Origin: DASXUC01 sp036505015
Lineage (GTDB): Bacteria > Sysuimicrobiota > Sysuimicrobiia > Sysuimicrobiales > Kaftiobacteriaceae
Direction: 5' to 3'
Length of the DNA: 64,000 bases
Assembly (NCBI GenBank): GCA_036505015.1
Contig: DASXUC010000053.1
Span: forward strand, 1-64,000
Shown here: positions 17,463 through 25,449 of the stretch, piece by piece
Numbering within the stretch: position 1 is the stretch's first letter
How the letters are laid out: every line of letters begins with the position of its first letter
Program-made: the position numbers and the translations under genes
Notes under the pieces: model-generated
Database searches by the model: none
The model's input: only the letters and a program-made list of their open reading frames with translations
What the model was told of the DNA's origin: nothing

Positions 17463-18314
17463 GTGGACGTACCTGAGTCGAAGCGGGGACAAAAGTTGCG
17501 TCGGGGCGAGCGCATGGTGGTGATGGCCCGGCAACTGCTGGCCGCGCCGCACCGGTTGTTTTCGTTGGGCACGTTCGTCGAGATGCTCAACGCCGCCAAG
17601 TCCACGGTCAGCGAAGACCTCAGCTTCATGCGGCAGGCGTTCGAACGGTTCAACCTCGGCCGGATCGAGACGATCGCCGGCGCCGCCGGCGGCGTCCGGT
17701 ATCTCCCCTATTGGGGCAAGGCGCAGATCCGGACGCTGGTCGAGGATCTCTGCGCCCGGCTGCGCGATCCGGCCCGGGTGCTGCCCGGCGGCTTTTTGTA
17801 CACCGCGGACCTGATCGCCACGCCGCAGTATGCCTCGGCGGTTGGCGAGGCGTTTGCCACCTACTTTGCGGACACCCGCCCCGACGTCGTATTGACGATG
17901 GAAGTCAAAGGGATCCCGTTGGCCCTGATGACCGCGCGCGCCTTCGACGTGCCGCTGGTGACCGTGCGCCGCGGTGCCAACGTGACCGACGGTCCTACGG
18001 TCAGCGTGAACTACGTCTCCGGGTCGTCCCGCACCGTGCAGTCGATGACCCTGCCGCTGCGTGCCATCCAGAGTGGGGCGCGGGTGGTGTTCATTGACGA
18101 CTTCCTGCGGGGCGGGGGCACAGCCCGCGGGGTCGCCGACCTGATGCGGGAGTTCCAGGCGGAGGTGGTGGGGGTCGGCGTGTTTATCGAGACGTCCGTT
18201 CCCAAAGAGAAAGTGATCGACCGCCACGTGTCGCTGATCGTCTTCGAAGGCATCTCCTCCTCCGGCGAGCCCAGAGTGTCCGCCAGCCGATTCGTGGCCG
18301 GGGGCGTGGCCTAG
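17463..18314 (+). CDS. purR: Bacillus-type purine operon repressor PurR
   Basis: A 283-residue protein. An N-terminal winged helix (residues 10-75, with LFSLGTFVEMLNAAKSTVSEDL) precedes a phosphoribosyltransferase-like domain. The PRPP-binding motif is VVFIDDFLRGGGTARG at about residues 203-218. This PurR type represses purine genes and is inactivated by PRPP; it is unrelated to the LacI-type PurR of enterobacteria and is characteristic of Firmicutes and relatives. The start is GTG with a weak ribosome binding site. No purine biosynthesis genes are in the window. Confidence 0.93.
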   Translation: MDVPESKRGQKLRRGERMVVMARQLLAAPHRLFSLGTFVEMLNAAKSTVSEDLSFMRQAFERFNLGRIETIAGAAGGVRYLPYWGKAQIRTLVEDLCARLRDPARVLPGGFLYTADLIATPQYASAVGEAFATYFADTRPDVVLTMEVKGIPLALMTARAFDVPLVTVRRGANVTDGPTVSVNYVSGSSRTVQSMTLPLRAIQSGARVVFIDDFLRGGGTARGVADLMREFQAEVVGVGVFIETSVPKEKVIDRHVSLIVFEGISSSGEPRVSASRFVAGGVA

Positions 18315-18341
18315 GGGCCGGGGGAGGGACACGCTTTCATC

Positions 18342-18392
18342 TTGCCACGACCGCGCCGTTGGGCATATGATGAGTGAGCACTCACTCATCAT
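18342..18392 (+). promoter_or_regulatory. promoter and TetR-type operator of the efflux operon
   Basis: TTGCCA (18342-18347) and TATGAT (18366-18371) are 18 bases apart. The -10 box overlaps a palindrome at 18367-18392: two perfect 11-bp arms, TGATGAGTGAG and CTCACTCATCA, around CA, extended by one more pair. Binding of the adjacent TetR protein here would block its own transcription and that of the downstream efflux genes. Confidence 0.85.
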
Positions 18393-18407
18393 CTGGAAGG
18401 CGAGCCC

Positions 18408-19061
18408 ATGGCCCGGGCGTCCGTCAAGGACAAGTCCCAGCTCGAAGCCTCTCGACGCACGCAGATCCTGGAAGCGGCTTCGAAAGTGTTCGCGCGCAGG
18501 GGATTTCACCGCGCCACCATCGCCGAGATCGCCAGGGCCGCGCATCTGTCCGAAGGGAGTATCTACAACTACTTCGGGGGCAAGGAAGACCTGCTCGTCA
18601 ACATTCCCCACCAGCTGGTGCAACCCGTGCTCACGCCGCTGCTGGCGCGGATGCCGGTGCCCGAGGATCAGGCCGGCGCCGAGCGGTTGCTGCGCGCGCT
18701 GGCCACGGCGATGGTCGAGCGTGTGCGAGCCAACGCCAAATTCCTGAAGGTCTTCGTCTCCGCGCTGCCGACGCTGTCGGCGGAAGCCAAGGAAGAGTAC
18801 GTGAAACTGCTGCCCATCTACGCCGCGGAGCTGTTGGAGAAGTTTCTGCGGGAGGGGATGCGGCGGGGCCTCTTCCGTCCGGACCTCGACGCCGCCATTG
18901 CCGCACGGGTGCTGCCGGGGATGCTGCTGGTGTTTCTCATCATGCAGGAAGTGCTGCTGGAACGGCGGCTGGTGGCGCGCGGGTATGACCAGATCGTCCC
19001 CGAAGCCGTGCACATCTTCCTGTTTGGCATTACGCCCCGATCATCGATGACAGCGAGGTGA
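18408..19061 (+). CDS. TetR-family transcriptional repressor
   Basis: A 217-residue regulator. The HTH is at about residues 14-60 (RTQILEAASKVFARRGFHRATIAEIARAA...GSIYNYFGGKEDLL). The remaining helical part is the ligand-binding domain, and its ligand cannot be predicted. It is the first gene of the efflux operon and lies 16 bases downstream of a near-perfect 26-bp palindrome that overlaps the promoter, so autoregulation is likely. The layout resembles E. coli CecR (YbiH) and the ybhGFSR exporter. Seven bases separate it from the TolC-like gene. Confidence 0.92.
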   Translation: MARASVKDKSQLEASRRTQILEAASKVFARRGFHRATIAEIARAAHLSEGSIYNYFGGKEDLLVNIPHQLVQPVLTPLLARMPVPEDQAGAERLLRALATAMVERVRANAKFLKVFVSALPTLSAEAKEEYVKLLPIYAAELLEKFLREGMRRGLFRPDLDAAIAARVLPGMLLVFLIMQEVLLERRLVARGYDQIVPEAVHIFLFGITPRSSMTAR

Positions 19062-19068
19062 TCCGATC

Positions 19069-20415
19069 GTGAAACGGCCCAGGTCTGTGCTGGTCAGTGT
19101 GCTGGTCGTGGTCGTGCTGATGACGGCGGCAGTCGGGGCGGGGGGCCAGACGCCGGCGCCGAGGACCCTGACGATGGTCGACGCGCTGACGCTGGGACTC
19201 CGCGACAACCAGCAGTTGCGCGTCGCCGGATTCGAGGTCCAGATCGCCCGGGCGCAGCTGGCGCAGGCGCGCGGCCTGAAGGCCGGCACGATCAGCGCGC
19301 AGGGGAGCTACACGCGCGTGCCCGAGGCCGGCCCCATCACCATCGTCTTCTTCAGCCACGGTGCGCTGCACACGCTGACGCTTCCGGCGCCGTCCCCGAA
19401 CCTCTACGACCTGCGGCTGGTGCTGCAGTATCCGCTGTATACCGGCGGCCGCATCGAGTCGCAGATCGCGCTGGCCGAGGCGAACGTCAAAGGCGCCGAG
19501 GCGGCGCTGGAGCGGCTGAAGCTGCAGATCCTCTTTGAGGTGCGTCAGGGCTACTACCGGCTGCTGCTGGCGCAGGCCGGGTCGGACGTGGCGGACCGGA
19601 CGGTGTCGCTGGCCGCGGAGAGTCTGCGCGTGGCCAAGGCCCGGGTCGCCGCGGGGGCGGCCGCGCGCTTCGACGAGGTCCAGGCCGAGGTCAACCTCGC
19701 CACCGCGCGGCAGACTCAGGTCCGCGCCCGCACCGCCATCGCGCAAGCGTCGCACGCGCTGGCCGCGCTGGTCAACCTTCCGCTGGACACGCCGCTCGTG
19801 CTGCAGGACGGGTTTGCCACAGACACGCTCGCGGCACCGCTGGACCGGCTGATCGCGCGGGCCCTCGACGCCCGTCCGGAGCTGGCCGAGCTGCGGGCCC
19901 GCCAGGCGGCCGCGCAGGCGGCGATCGATCTCGCCGCCAGCGGCGCCAAGCCGACCGTGGCGCTCAACGGCGTGGCGAGTTACGGCAACACCGGCGGGCT
20001 GTTCGCCGGGACCACCGCATCGGGCAACTGGAGCATCACGCTGGCCGGCACGCTCAACCTCTTCGACGGCGGCATCACACGCGAACGAATCCGTGAAGCG
20101 CAGCTGCGGCTGGAGCAGTTGAAGGCCGCCGAGGCGGCGCAGCGGCAGGGCATCGAACTCGAGGTGCGGTTGGCGTACCTGACGTTGCAGTCCGCGCGGG
20201 AAGAACTCGCCGGTGCCGACGCGCTGGTCACGCAGGCCCGCGAGGCGCTGCGGATTGCGCAGGTCCGGTTCGAAGCCGGCGTGGGCATCACCCTGGAGGT
20301 CCTCAGCGCGCAGACGAACGCGTCTGCGGCCGAAGTCGCCCGCGCCCAGGCGCTCTACGCGTACAGTGTGGCCCTGGCCACGCTGGAACGCGCCGTCGGG
20401 GGCGCGCTGCCGTAG
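19069..20415 (+). CDS. TolC-family outer membrane efflux protein
   Basis: A 448-residue protein with a signal peptide (about residues 1-26). Two repeated OEP domains follow, with long helical stretches (AQLAQARGLKAG, QIALAEANVKGAEAAL and the later REAQLRLEQLKAAEAAQRQG) and short strand segments (VLQYPLYTGGRIES and GTLNLFDGGITRE) that mark the beta-barrel entry in each half. TolC proteins form trimeric channels through the outer membrane and dock onto HlyD-type adaptors. Its presence is the main evidence for an outer membrane in this organism. It lies in a tight operon with the next four genes. Confidence 0.93.
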   Translation: MKRPRSVLVSVLVVVVLMTAAVGAGGQTPAPRTLTMVDALTLGLRDNQQLRVAGFEVQIARAQLAQARGLKAGTISAQGSYTRVPEAGPITIVFFSHGALHTLTLPAPSPNLYDLRLVLQYPLYTGGRIESQIALAEANVKGAEAALERLKLQILFEVRQGYYRLLLAQAGSDVADRTVSLAAESLRVAKARVAAGAAARFDEVQAEVNLATARQTQVRARTAIAQASHALAALVNLPLDTPLVLQDGFATDTLAAPLDRLIARALDARPELAELRARQAAAQAAIDLAASGAKPTVALNGVASYGNTGGLFAGTTASGNWSITLAGTLNLFDGGITRERIREAQLRLEQLKAAEAAQRQGIELEVRLAYLTLQSAREELAGADALVTQAREALRIAQVRFEAGVGITLEVLSAQTNASAAEVARAQALYAYSVALATLERAVGGALP

Positions 20416-20418
20416 AGG

Positions 20419-21768
20419 ATGTCCATGAGAACCCGCGTGCGGATCGTCATCCTCGTCCTCGTAGCCGCCGCGGCTGCGGCGTACTTCTTCTGGCCGCGGG
20501 CGCGGATCGATCCTTCCCGCATCGAATCCTCCGGTACGATCGAGGCCACCCAGGTGGACGTGGCGCCGAAGGTGGCCGGCCGCGTGGTGCGGATCGTCGT
20601 CCCGGAAGGCGCCGGCGTGACCGCCGGGCAGGTGGTCGCACAGCTCGATACCGCCGAGATCGACGCCCAGGTCGCGCAGGCGCGCGCGGGCGTGAACGCG
20701 GCCGAGGCGCGGCTCGCCGGCGCGCAGGCCGCGCTGGCCCTGCAGCAGGCGCAGTACAACGCCACCGTGGCGCAGGCGCAGGCGGGGGTGACCACCGCCC
20801 AGACCCGCGTGCCGCAGGCCGAGGAGAACACGCAGCTGCAGGCCGCTACGGTCGAAGCGCAGATCGCGCAGGCTCGCGCCCAGGTGGGTGCGGCGACGGC
20901 CGGCCAGGCCGCGGTCGAGGCGAATCTGCGGGCCGCGCAGGCGAACCTGTCGGCGGCCGATGCCGCCCTCGCACGGGCGGAGTCCGACCGGCAGCGCGCG
21001 GAGCGCTTGTTCCGCGACGGCGCGATTTCCGCGCAACAGGTCGAAGCCGCGCAGGCCGCGGCCGCCGCGGCGCGGGCGCAGCGCGACGCCGCCCGCGCGC
21101 AGGTTCAGGCCGCGCAGTCGCAGCGGCAATCCGCGCAGGCGGTGCTCCGTCAGGCGCAGGCTGCGCTGGAGAGCGCCCTGGCCGGGCGGCGCACGGTGCG
21201 CATCCGGCAGCAGGAGACGGCCGCCGTGCGCGCCCAGGTGCAGCAGGCTCAGGCGGGGCTGCAGAGCGCGACCGCCACCGCGGGACTCGTGGCGACACGG
21301 CGGCAAGAAGTGGAAGTCGCCCGCGCGGCGGTGGCACAGGCGAAGGCGGTGCTCGACCTCGCCATGATCGCCCGGGGCAACGCCGCGCTGCGCGCGCCGA
21401 TCGCCGGCACCGTGATTTCCAGGAATGTGGAAGTCGGCGATCTGGTGTCGGTCGGTTCGCCGGTGATGACGATCGCGGATCTGCGCGCTGTCTTTCTGCG
21501 TGTGTTCGTGTCCGAGACGAATTTGGCCCGGGTCGCCCTCGGCCAGCGCGTGGAAGTCCGCGTCGATGCGTTTCCCGACCGGGTGTTTCCCGGCACGGTG
21601 ACCGAGATCAGCGGCCGCGCCGAATTCACCCCCGGCAACGTGCAGACGAAAGAAGAACGCTCCAAACTGGTCTTCGCCGTGCGCGTGACGATTCCGAATC
21701 CCGATGGCACGCTGAAGCCCGGTCTGCCGGCCGACGCGGTGATCCTCACCGCGGCCGGCACGCGCTGA
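20419..21768 (+). CDS. HlyD-family periplasmic adaptor (membrane fusion) protein
   Basis: A 449-residue protein with an N-terminal transmembrane anchor (about residues 8-24). A lipoyl-like half-motif (GTIEATQVDVAPKVAGRVVRI) is followed by a very long alanine/glutamine-rich coiled-coil hairpin (about 75-315), the closing lipoyl half (LRAPIAGTVISRNVEVGDLV) and a beta-barrel domain. It links an inner-membrane ABC transporter to TolC. The coiled coil is longer than in many RND adaptors, like the YbhG/HlyD group. ATG 20419 is used; ATG 20425 is equally possible. Confidence 0.93.
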   Translation: MSMRTRVRIVILVLVAAAAAAYFFWPRARIDPSRIESSGTIEATQVDVAPKVAGRVVRIVVPEGAGVTAGQVVAQLDTAEIDAQVAQARAGVNAAEARLAGAQAALALQQAQYNATVAQAQAGVTTAQTRVPQAEENTQLQAATVEAQIAQARAQVGAATAGQAAVEANLRAAQANLSAADAALARAESDRQRAERLFRDGAISAQQVEAAQAAAAAARAQRDAARAQVQAAQSQRQSAQAVLRQAQAALESALAGRRTVRIRQQETAAVRAQVQQAQAGLQSATATAGLVATRRQEVEVARAAVAQAKAVLDLAMIARGNAALRAPIAGTVISRNVEVGDLVSVGSPVMTIADLRAVFLRVFVSETNLARVALGQRVEVRVDAFPDRVFPGTVTEISGRAEFTPGNVQTKEERSKLVFAVRVTIPNPDGTLKPGLPADAVILTAAGTR

Positions 21769-21770
21769 GC

Positions 21771-22703
21771 ATGACGACGCCGGCCGTCCGCTGCGTGGAG
21801 CTGGTCCGCCGCTTCGGCGGGACCACCGCCGTGGACCGTCTCGACCTGGAGGTGGATTCGCAAGAAATCTTCGCGCTGGTCGGTCCCGATGGCGCGGGCA
21901 AAACCACGCTGATCCGGATGCTGTGCGGCGCGATGACGCCTGATGCCGGGACCGCGGACGTGCTTGGGTTCGACGTACGGGGCGATCCCGAGTCGGTCAA
22001 GGCGCGGATTGGATACATGCCGCAGCGGTTCAGCCTGTACGGCGATCTCACCCTGATCGAGAACCTGCGGTTGTACGCCGACATTTACCTGGTGGCGCGG
22101 ACCGCGTTTGCGTCCCGCGCCCGCCAGCTGCTGGACGACTTCCGGTTGACGCCGTTCGTGCATCGCGCCGCCCAGTACCTATCGGGAGGCATGAAGCAGA
22201 AACTGGCGCTGGCCTGCACGCTGATCCACGATCCGCAGCTGCTGTTTCTCGACGAGCCGACCACCGGCGTGGACCCGGTCTCGCGCCGGCAGTTCTGGCG
22301 CATCCTGTACGGATTGAACCGCCGGGGCATCACGATCTTCGTCAGCACGCCGTACATGGACGAAGCCGAGCGGGCCACCCGGGTGGGGCTGATGAATCGC
22401 GGCCGCATCATCGCCTGCGACAATCCCGCCGCGCTGAAGGACACGATGGCCGGCGAGATGGTGGAAGTGGTCGCTCTGCCCAAAGCCTCGGCGAAGCACG
22501 TGCTGCGGGAGCACGGCCTGGTCCGCAGTCTCGAGGTGTTCGGCGACCGGCTGCACGTGCTGGTCGACACGTCCGGCGACGCCATCCCGGTGCTGCGCGA
22601 GGCGCTGCGCGCCGGCGGCGTGGAGGTGGTGCAGATCCGCCGCATCGCGCCGTCGCTGGAGGACGTCTTCGTGTCGCGGCTCGCCGCCGCGCCGGCAGCA
22701 TGA
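21771..22703 (+). CDS. ABC transporter ATP-binding protein (first of pair)
   Basis: A 310-residue ATPase. Walker A is GPDGAGKTT, where the usual N is replaced by D. The Q-loop (MPQRFSLYGDLT), the ABC signature YLSGGMKQKL and Walker B LLFLDEPTTGVDP are intact. The C-terminal 80 residues form the extension common in drug/lipid exporters of the YbhF/CcmA type. It overlaps the next ATPase gene by 4 bases (ATGA). In E. coli YbhF two such ATPases are fused in one chain; here they are separate neighbours. Confidence 0.93.
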   Translation: MTTPAVRCVELVRRFGGTTAVDRLDLEVDSQEIFALVGPDGAGKTTLIRMLCGAMTPDAGTADVLGFDVRGDPESVKARIGYMPQRFSLYGDLTLIENLRLYADIYLVARTAFASRARQLLDDFRLTPFVHRAAQYLSGGMKQKLALACTLIHDPQLLFLDEPTTGVDPVSRRQFWRILYGLNRRGITIFVSTPYMDEAERATRVGLMNRGRIIACDNPAALKDTMAGEMVEVVALPKASAKHVLREHGLVRSLEVFGDRLHVLVDTSGDAIPVLREALRAGGVEVVQIRRIAPSLEDVFVSRLAAAPAA

Positions 22704-23650
22704 CCACCGTGCCGGCGTTGGAATACTCCGTGCGCGCGGTGGACCTGACCCGCCGCTTCGACGGTTTCATGGCCGTCGATCACGTGTCGTTCGAGATCCG
22801 GCCCGGCGAGATCTGGGGGTTCCTGGGGCCCAACGGTGCGGGGAAGTCGACGACCATCCGCATGCTCTGCGGCATTCTCGATCCCTCCGAGGGCCGCGCC
22901 GACGTCTTGGGCTTTGACGTGCGCACGCATCCGGAAGAGATCAAGGCACGGATCGGGTACATGTCGCAGCGCTTCAGCCTGTGGTCCGATCTCACGGTGC
23001 GCGAGAACCTGCAGTTCTACGCCGGCATCTACGGGCTGGACCGCGCGGAATCCCAGCGTGCGATCCAGACCTGGCTGGAGCGCACCGGGTTGGCCGAGCG
23101 CCAGCGGGACCTCGCGGCGGTGCTGTCGATCGGGTTCCGGCAGCGCCTGGCGTTCGCGTGCGCCTCGCTGCACCGGCCGCGGATGGTCTTCCTCGACGAG
23201 CCCACCGCGGGGGTCGATCCGGTCTCGCGCCGCCAGTTCTGGGATCTGATCGACCGCTTTGCCGAAGACGGGACGACCATCATGGTGACCACGCACTATA
23301 TGGATGAGGCCGAGCACTGTGACCGGCTGGCGTTCATCTACGAGGGCCGGATCATCGCCCAGGGCACGCCGGCAGAGATCAAGCGGGACCAGATGCCGGG
23401 GCGCGTCCTGGAGATCAGGGCGGCGCGGCCGATCGAGGCATTGCGGCTGGTGGAGGGGGATCCCGCCGTGCGTGAGGCCGCGTTGTATGGAGCCGCGATC
23501 CATGCCGTCGTCGACGATGACGCCGTCGCGCCGGCCCTGGCAGAGGCCTTACGGTCCCACGGGTTCGCGACCGAGGCGGTGGAGCCGATCCTGCCGTCGC
23601 TGGAGGACGTCTTCGTGGCCGTGGTCGAGGCCAGGGAACAGGCGTCATGA
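22700..23650 (+). CDS. ABC transporter ATP-binding protein (second of pair)
   Basis: A 316-residue ATPase, clearly a paralogue of the preceding one (shared RIGYM-QRFSL block). Walker A GPNGAGKST and Walker B MVFLDEPTAGVDP are normal. The ABC signature region reads VLSIGFRQRL in place of the canonical LSGGQ/LSGGM. The first copy has a canonical signature but a variant Walker A, so the two may form an asymmetric heterodimer with one strong catalytic site. It overlaps the permease gene by 4 bases. Confidence 0.93.
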   Translation: MTTVPALEYSVRAVDLTRRFDGFMAVDHVSFEIRPGEIWGFLGPNGAGKSTTIRMLCGILDPSEGRADVLGFDVRTHPEEIKARIGYMSQRFSLWSDLTVRENLQFYAGIYGLDRAESQRAIQTWLERTGLAERQRDLAAVLSIGFRQRLAFACASLHRPRMVFLDEPTAGVDPVSRRQFWDLIDRFAEDGTTIMVTTHYMDEAEHCDRLAFIYEGRIIAQGTPAEIKRDQMPGRVLEIRAARPIEALRLVEGDPAVREAALYGAAIHAVVDDDAVAPALAEALRSHGFATEAVEPILPSLEDVFVAVVEAREQAS

Positions 23651-24774
23651 ACTGGCAGCGGGTGGGCAGCATCATCCGCAAAGAGGTCGTGCAGATCCTG
23701 CGCGACCGGCGGACGCTGGCCTCGATTATCATGCTGCCGATCACGCAGCTCGTGCTCTACGGCTACCTCTCCCAGGAGGTCCTCCACCAGCCGACCGCGG
23801 TGTGGGATCAATCGCCGTCGGAAGAGAGCCGCACGCTGATCTCGACGTTTGAGAACACCCGCTACTTCGCGGTGCGCTACCACGCGACCAGCCTGCGGGA
23901 GATCGAGAGACGGATCGACGCGGGGCAGGCCAAGATCGGGATCGTGATTCCGCCGGACTACTCCTCACGGGTCCGGGCGGCCCAGCCGACCCAGGTCCTC
24001 GTCGTCGTGGACGCCTCGGACGCCACCAGCGCCCGGATCGTGCTGTCGGTGGCCGGCGGCGTCGGCCAGCGGCTCTCGCAGGACCTGCTGGTGAAGGCCG
24101 TGGAGCGCCGCGGGCTGCGCGTGCCCCCGCCGGCGGTCGAGGTCCGCTCCCGCGCCTGGTTCAATCCCGACCTGCGGTCGCAGGTCTTCATCGTCCCCGG
24201 GGTCCTGGCAGTCATCCTGACCTTTGTGACCACCTTCCTCTCGGTCAGCGTGATCGTCCGCGAGCGCGAACTCGGAACGCTCGAGCAGCTCGTGGTCACA
24301 CCGATCCAGCCGGCCGAACTGATGATCGGAAAGATCATCCCCCTCATCGTGCTCGGCTACATCAACATCACGTTCATTCTAATCCTGGCCTGGGTCTGGT
24401 TTGGGGTGGCGGTGAAGGGCAGCCTGCTGCTGCTGTACGCGCTGAGCCTGGCGTTCTTCTTCTCATCGCTGGGGATCGGCACGCTGATCTCCACCGTCTC
24501 CAAGAACTTTCAACAGGCCCTGCAGCTGTCGCAGCTCACGCTGCTGCCGAGCATCCTCATCTCCGGGTTCCTCTTCCCCCGCGAGTCGCTGCCGCCGCTG
24601 CTGCAGTGGATCGGCCTGGCCCTGCCGCTCACGTACTTCGTAGCCGTGCTCCGCGGCATCGTGATCAAGGGCATCGGGTTCCAGTTCCTGTGGCCGCAGA
24701 TCATCCCGCTGGTGGTGCTGGGGCTGGTGGTCTTCTCACTGGCGATCCTCCGCTTCCAGAAGAAAATTGATTAA
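23647..24774 (+). CDS. ABC-2 type permease
   Basis: A 375-residue membrane protein. One transmembrane helix lies near residues 22-42, a roughly 130-residue extracytoplasmic domain follows, and five more helices span about residues 175-372 (including FIVPGVLAVILTFVTTFLSV and LGYINITFILILAWVWFGV). RERELGTLEQLVVTPI is the conserved cytoplasmic coupling segment of ABC-2 exporters such as YbhS/YbhR. Only one permease gene is present, whereas ybhSR encodes two, so a homodimer is likely. It overlaps the HAD gene by 8 bases. Confidence 0.92.
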   Translation: MNWQRVGSIIRKEVVQILRDRRTLASIIMLPITQLVLYGYLSQEVLHQPTAVWDQSPSEESRTLISTFENTRYFAVRYHATSLREIERRIDAGQAKIGIVIPPDYSSRVRAAQPTQVLVVVDASDATSARIVLSVAGGVGQRLSQDLLVKAVERRGLRVPPPAVEVRSRAWFNPDLRSQVFIVPGVLAVILTFVTTFLSVSVIVRERELGTLEQLVVTPIQPAELMIGKIIPLIVLGYINITFILILAWVWFGVAVKGSLLLLYALSLAFFFSSLGIGTLISTVSKNFQQALQLSQLTLLPSILISGFLFPRESLPPLLQWIGLALPLTYFVAVLRGIVIKGIGFQFLWPQIIPLVVLGLVVFSLAILRFQKKID

Positions 24775-25405
24775 TCGCCTGCGCGCCGTCCTCTTCGATC
24801 TCGATGGCACCCTGATCGACGCCTTTCACTCGCATTACCGGGTGTACCAGCGCGTCTTTGCCGATCTGGATCAGGTCTTCGATCCGGCTGCGTACGCCCA
24901 ACACTACTCGCCGAACTGGTATCGCTTCTACGAGCGGCTGGGGTTGCCCAAAGAGCGTTGGGACGATGCCGACCGGGCGTGGCTCCGCTATTACGCCGAG
25001 GAGGCGCCCGGCAAGTGCGCGGGCGCCGACGACGCCCTCGCCGCGGCCCGGGCGACCGGGCGCGCCGTGGGCCTGGTGACCTCCGGGGATCGGAGCCGCG
25101 TCGATCACGATCTCCGCCGGTTGGGCTGGGCGCAGGCCTTTGACGTGACGGTGTGCGGCGGGGAGGTCCCGCAGCGCAAGCCGCACCCGGACGCGCTGCT
25201 CCACGCATTGGACCGGCTCGGAATCCCGCCGGCGCAGGCCGCGTATGTCGGGGATACGGTCGAGGACGTGGAGATGGGGCGCGCCGCGGGCACGCTGACA
25301 GTCGCCGTCCACGGCGGTTTCTCGACGCCCGCGGTGCTGGCCGGGGCCCGGCCTGACGTCACACTGGCCTCCCTCGCCGACTTTCTGCCGCTGGTCAAGC
25401 GCTGA
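24767..25405 (+). CDS. HAD-superfamily phosphatase (phosphoglycolate phosphatase-like)
   Basis: A 212-residue HAD hydrolase of subfamily IA. Motif I is FDLDGTL with the nucleophilic aspartate near residue 10; motif II is LVTSGD; the motif III lysine is in QRKPHPDAL; motif IV is YVGDTVEDVEMG. A helical cap lies between motifs I and II. The start is TTG and overlaps the permease gene by 8 bases, so it is the last gene of the efflux operon by position. Its role there is unknown. The substrate is probably a small sugar or glycolate phosphate. Confidence 0.86.
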   Translation: MINRLRAVLFDLDGTLIDAFHSHYRVYQRVFADLDQVFDPAAYAQHYSPNWYRFYERLGLPKERWDDADRAWLRYYAEEAPGKCAGADDALAAARATGRAVGLVTSGDRSRVDHDLRRLGWAQAFDVTVCGGEVPQRKPHPDALLHALDRLGIPPAQAAYVGDTVEDVEMGRAAGTLTVAVHGGFSTPAVLAGARPDVTLASLADFLPLVKR

Positions 25406-25449
25406 CCCACAACAGGAGCGACCGGCCCAATCCAAGAAGAACGTTCCTG

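Noticed and set aside
19030..21306. A 758-codon minus-strand frame opposite tolC and hlyD
   Set aside because: Shadow of two well-supported genes; the high GC content removes stop codons from the opposite strand.
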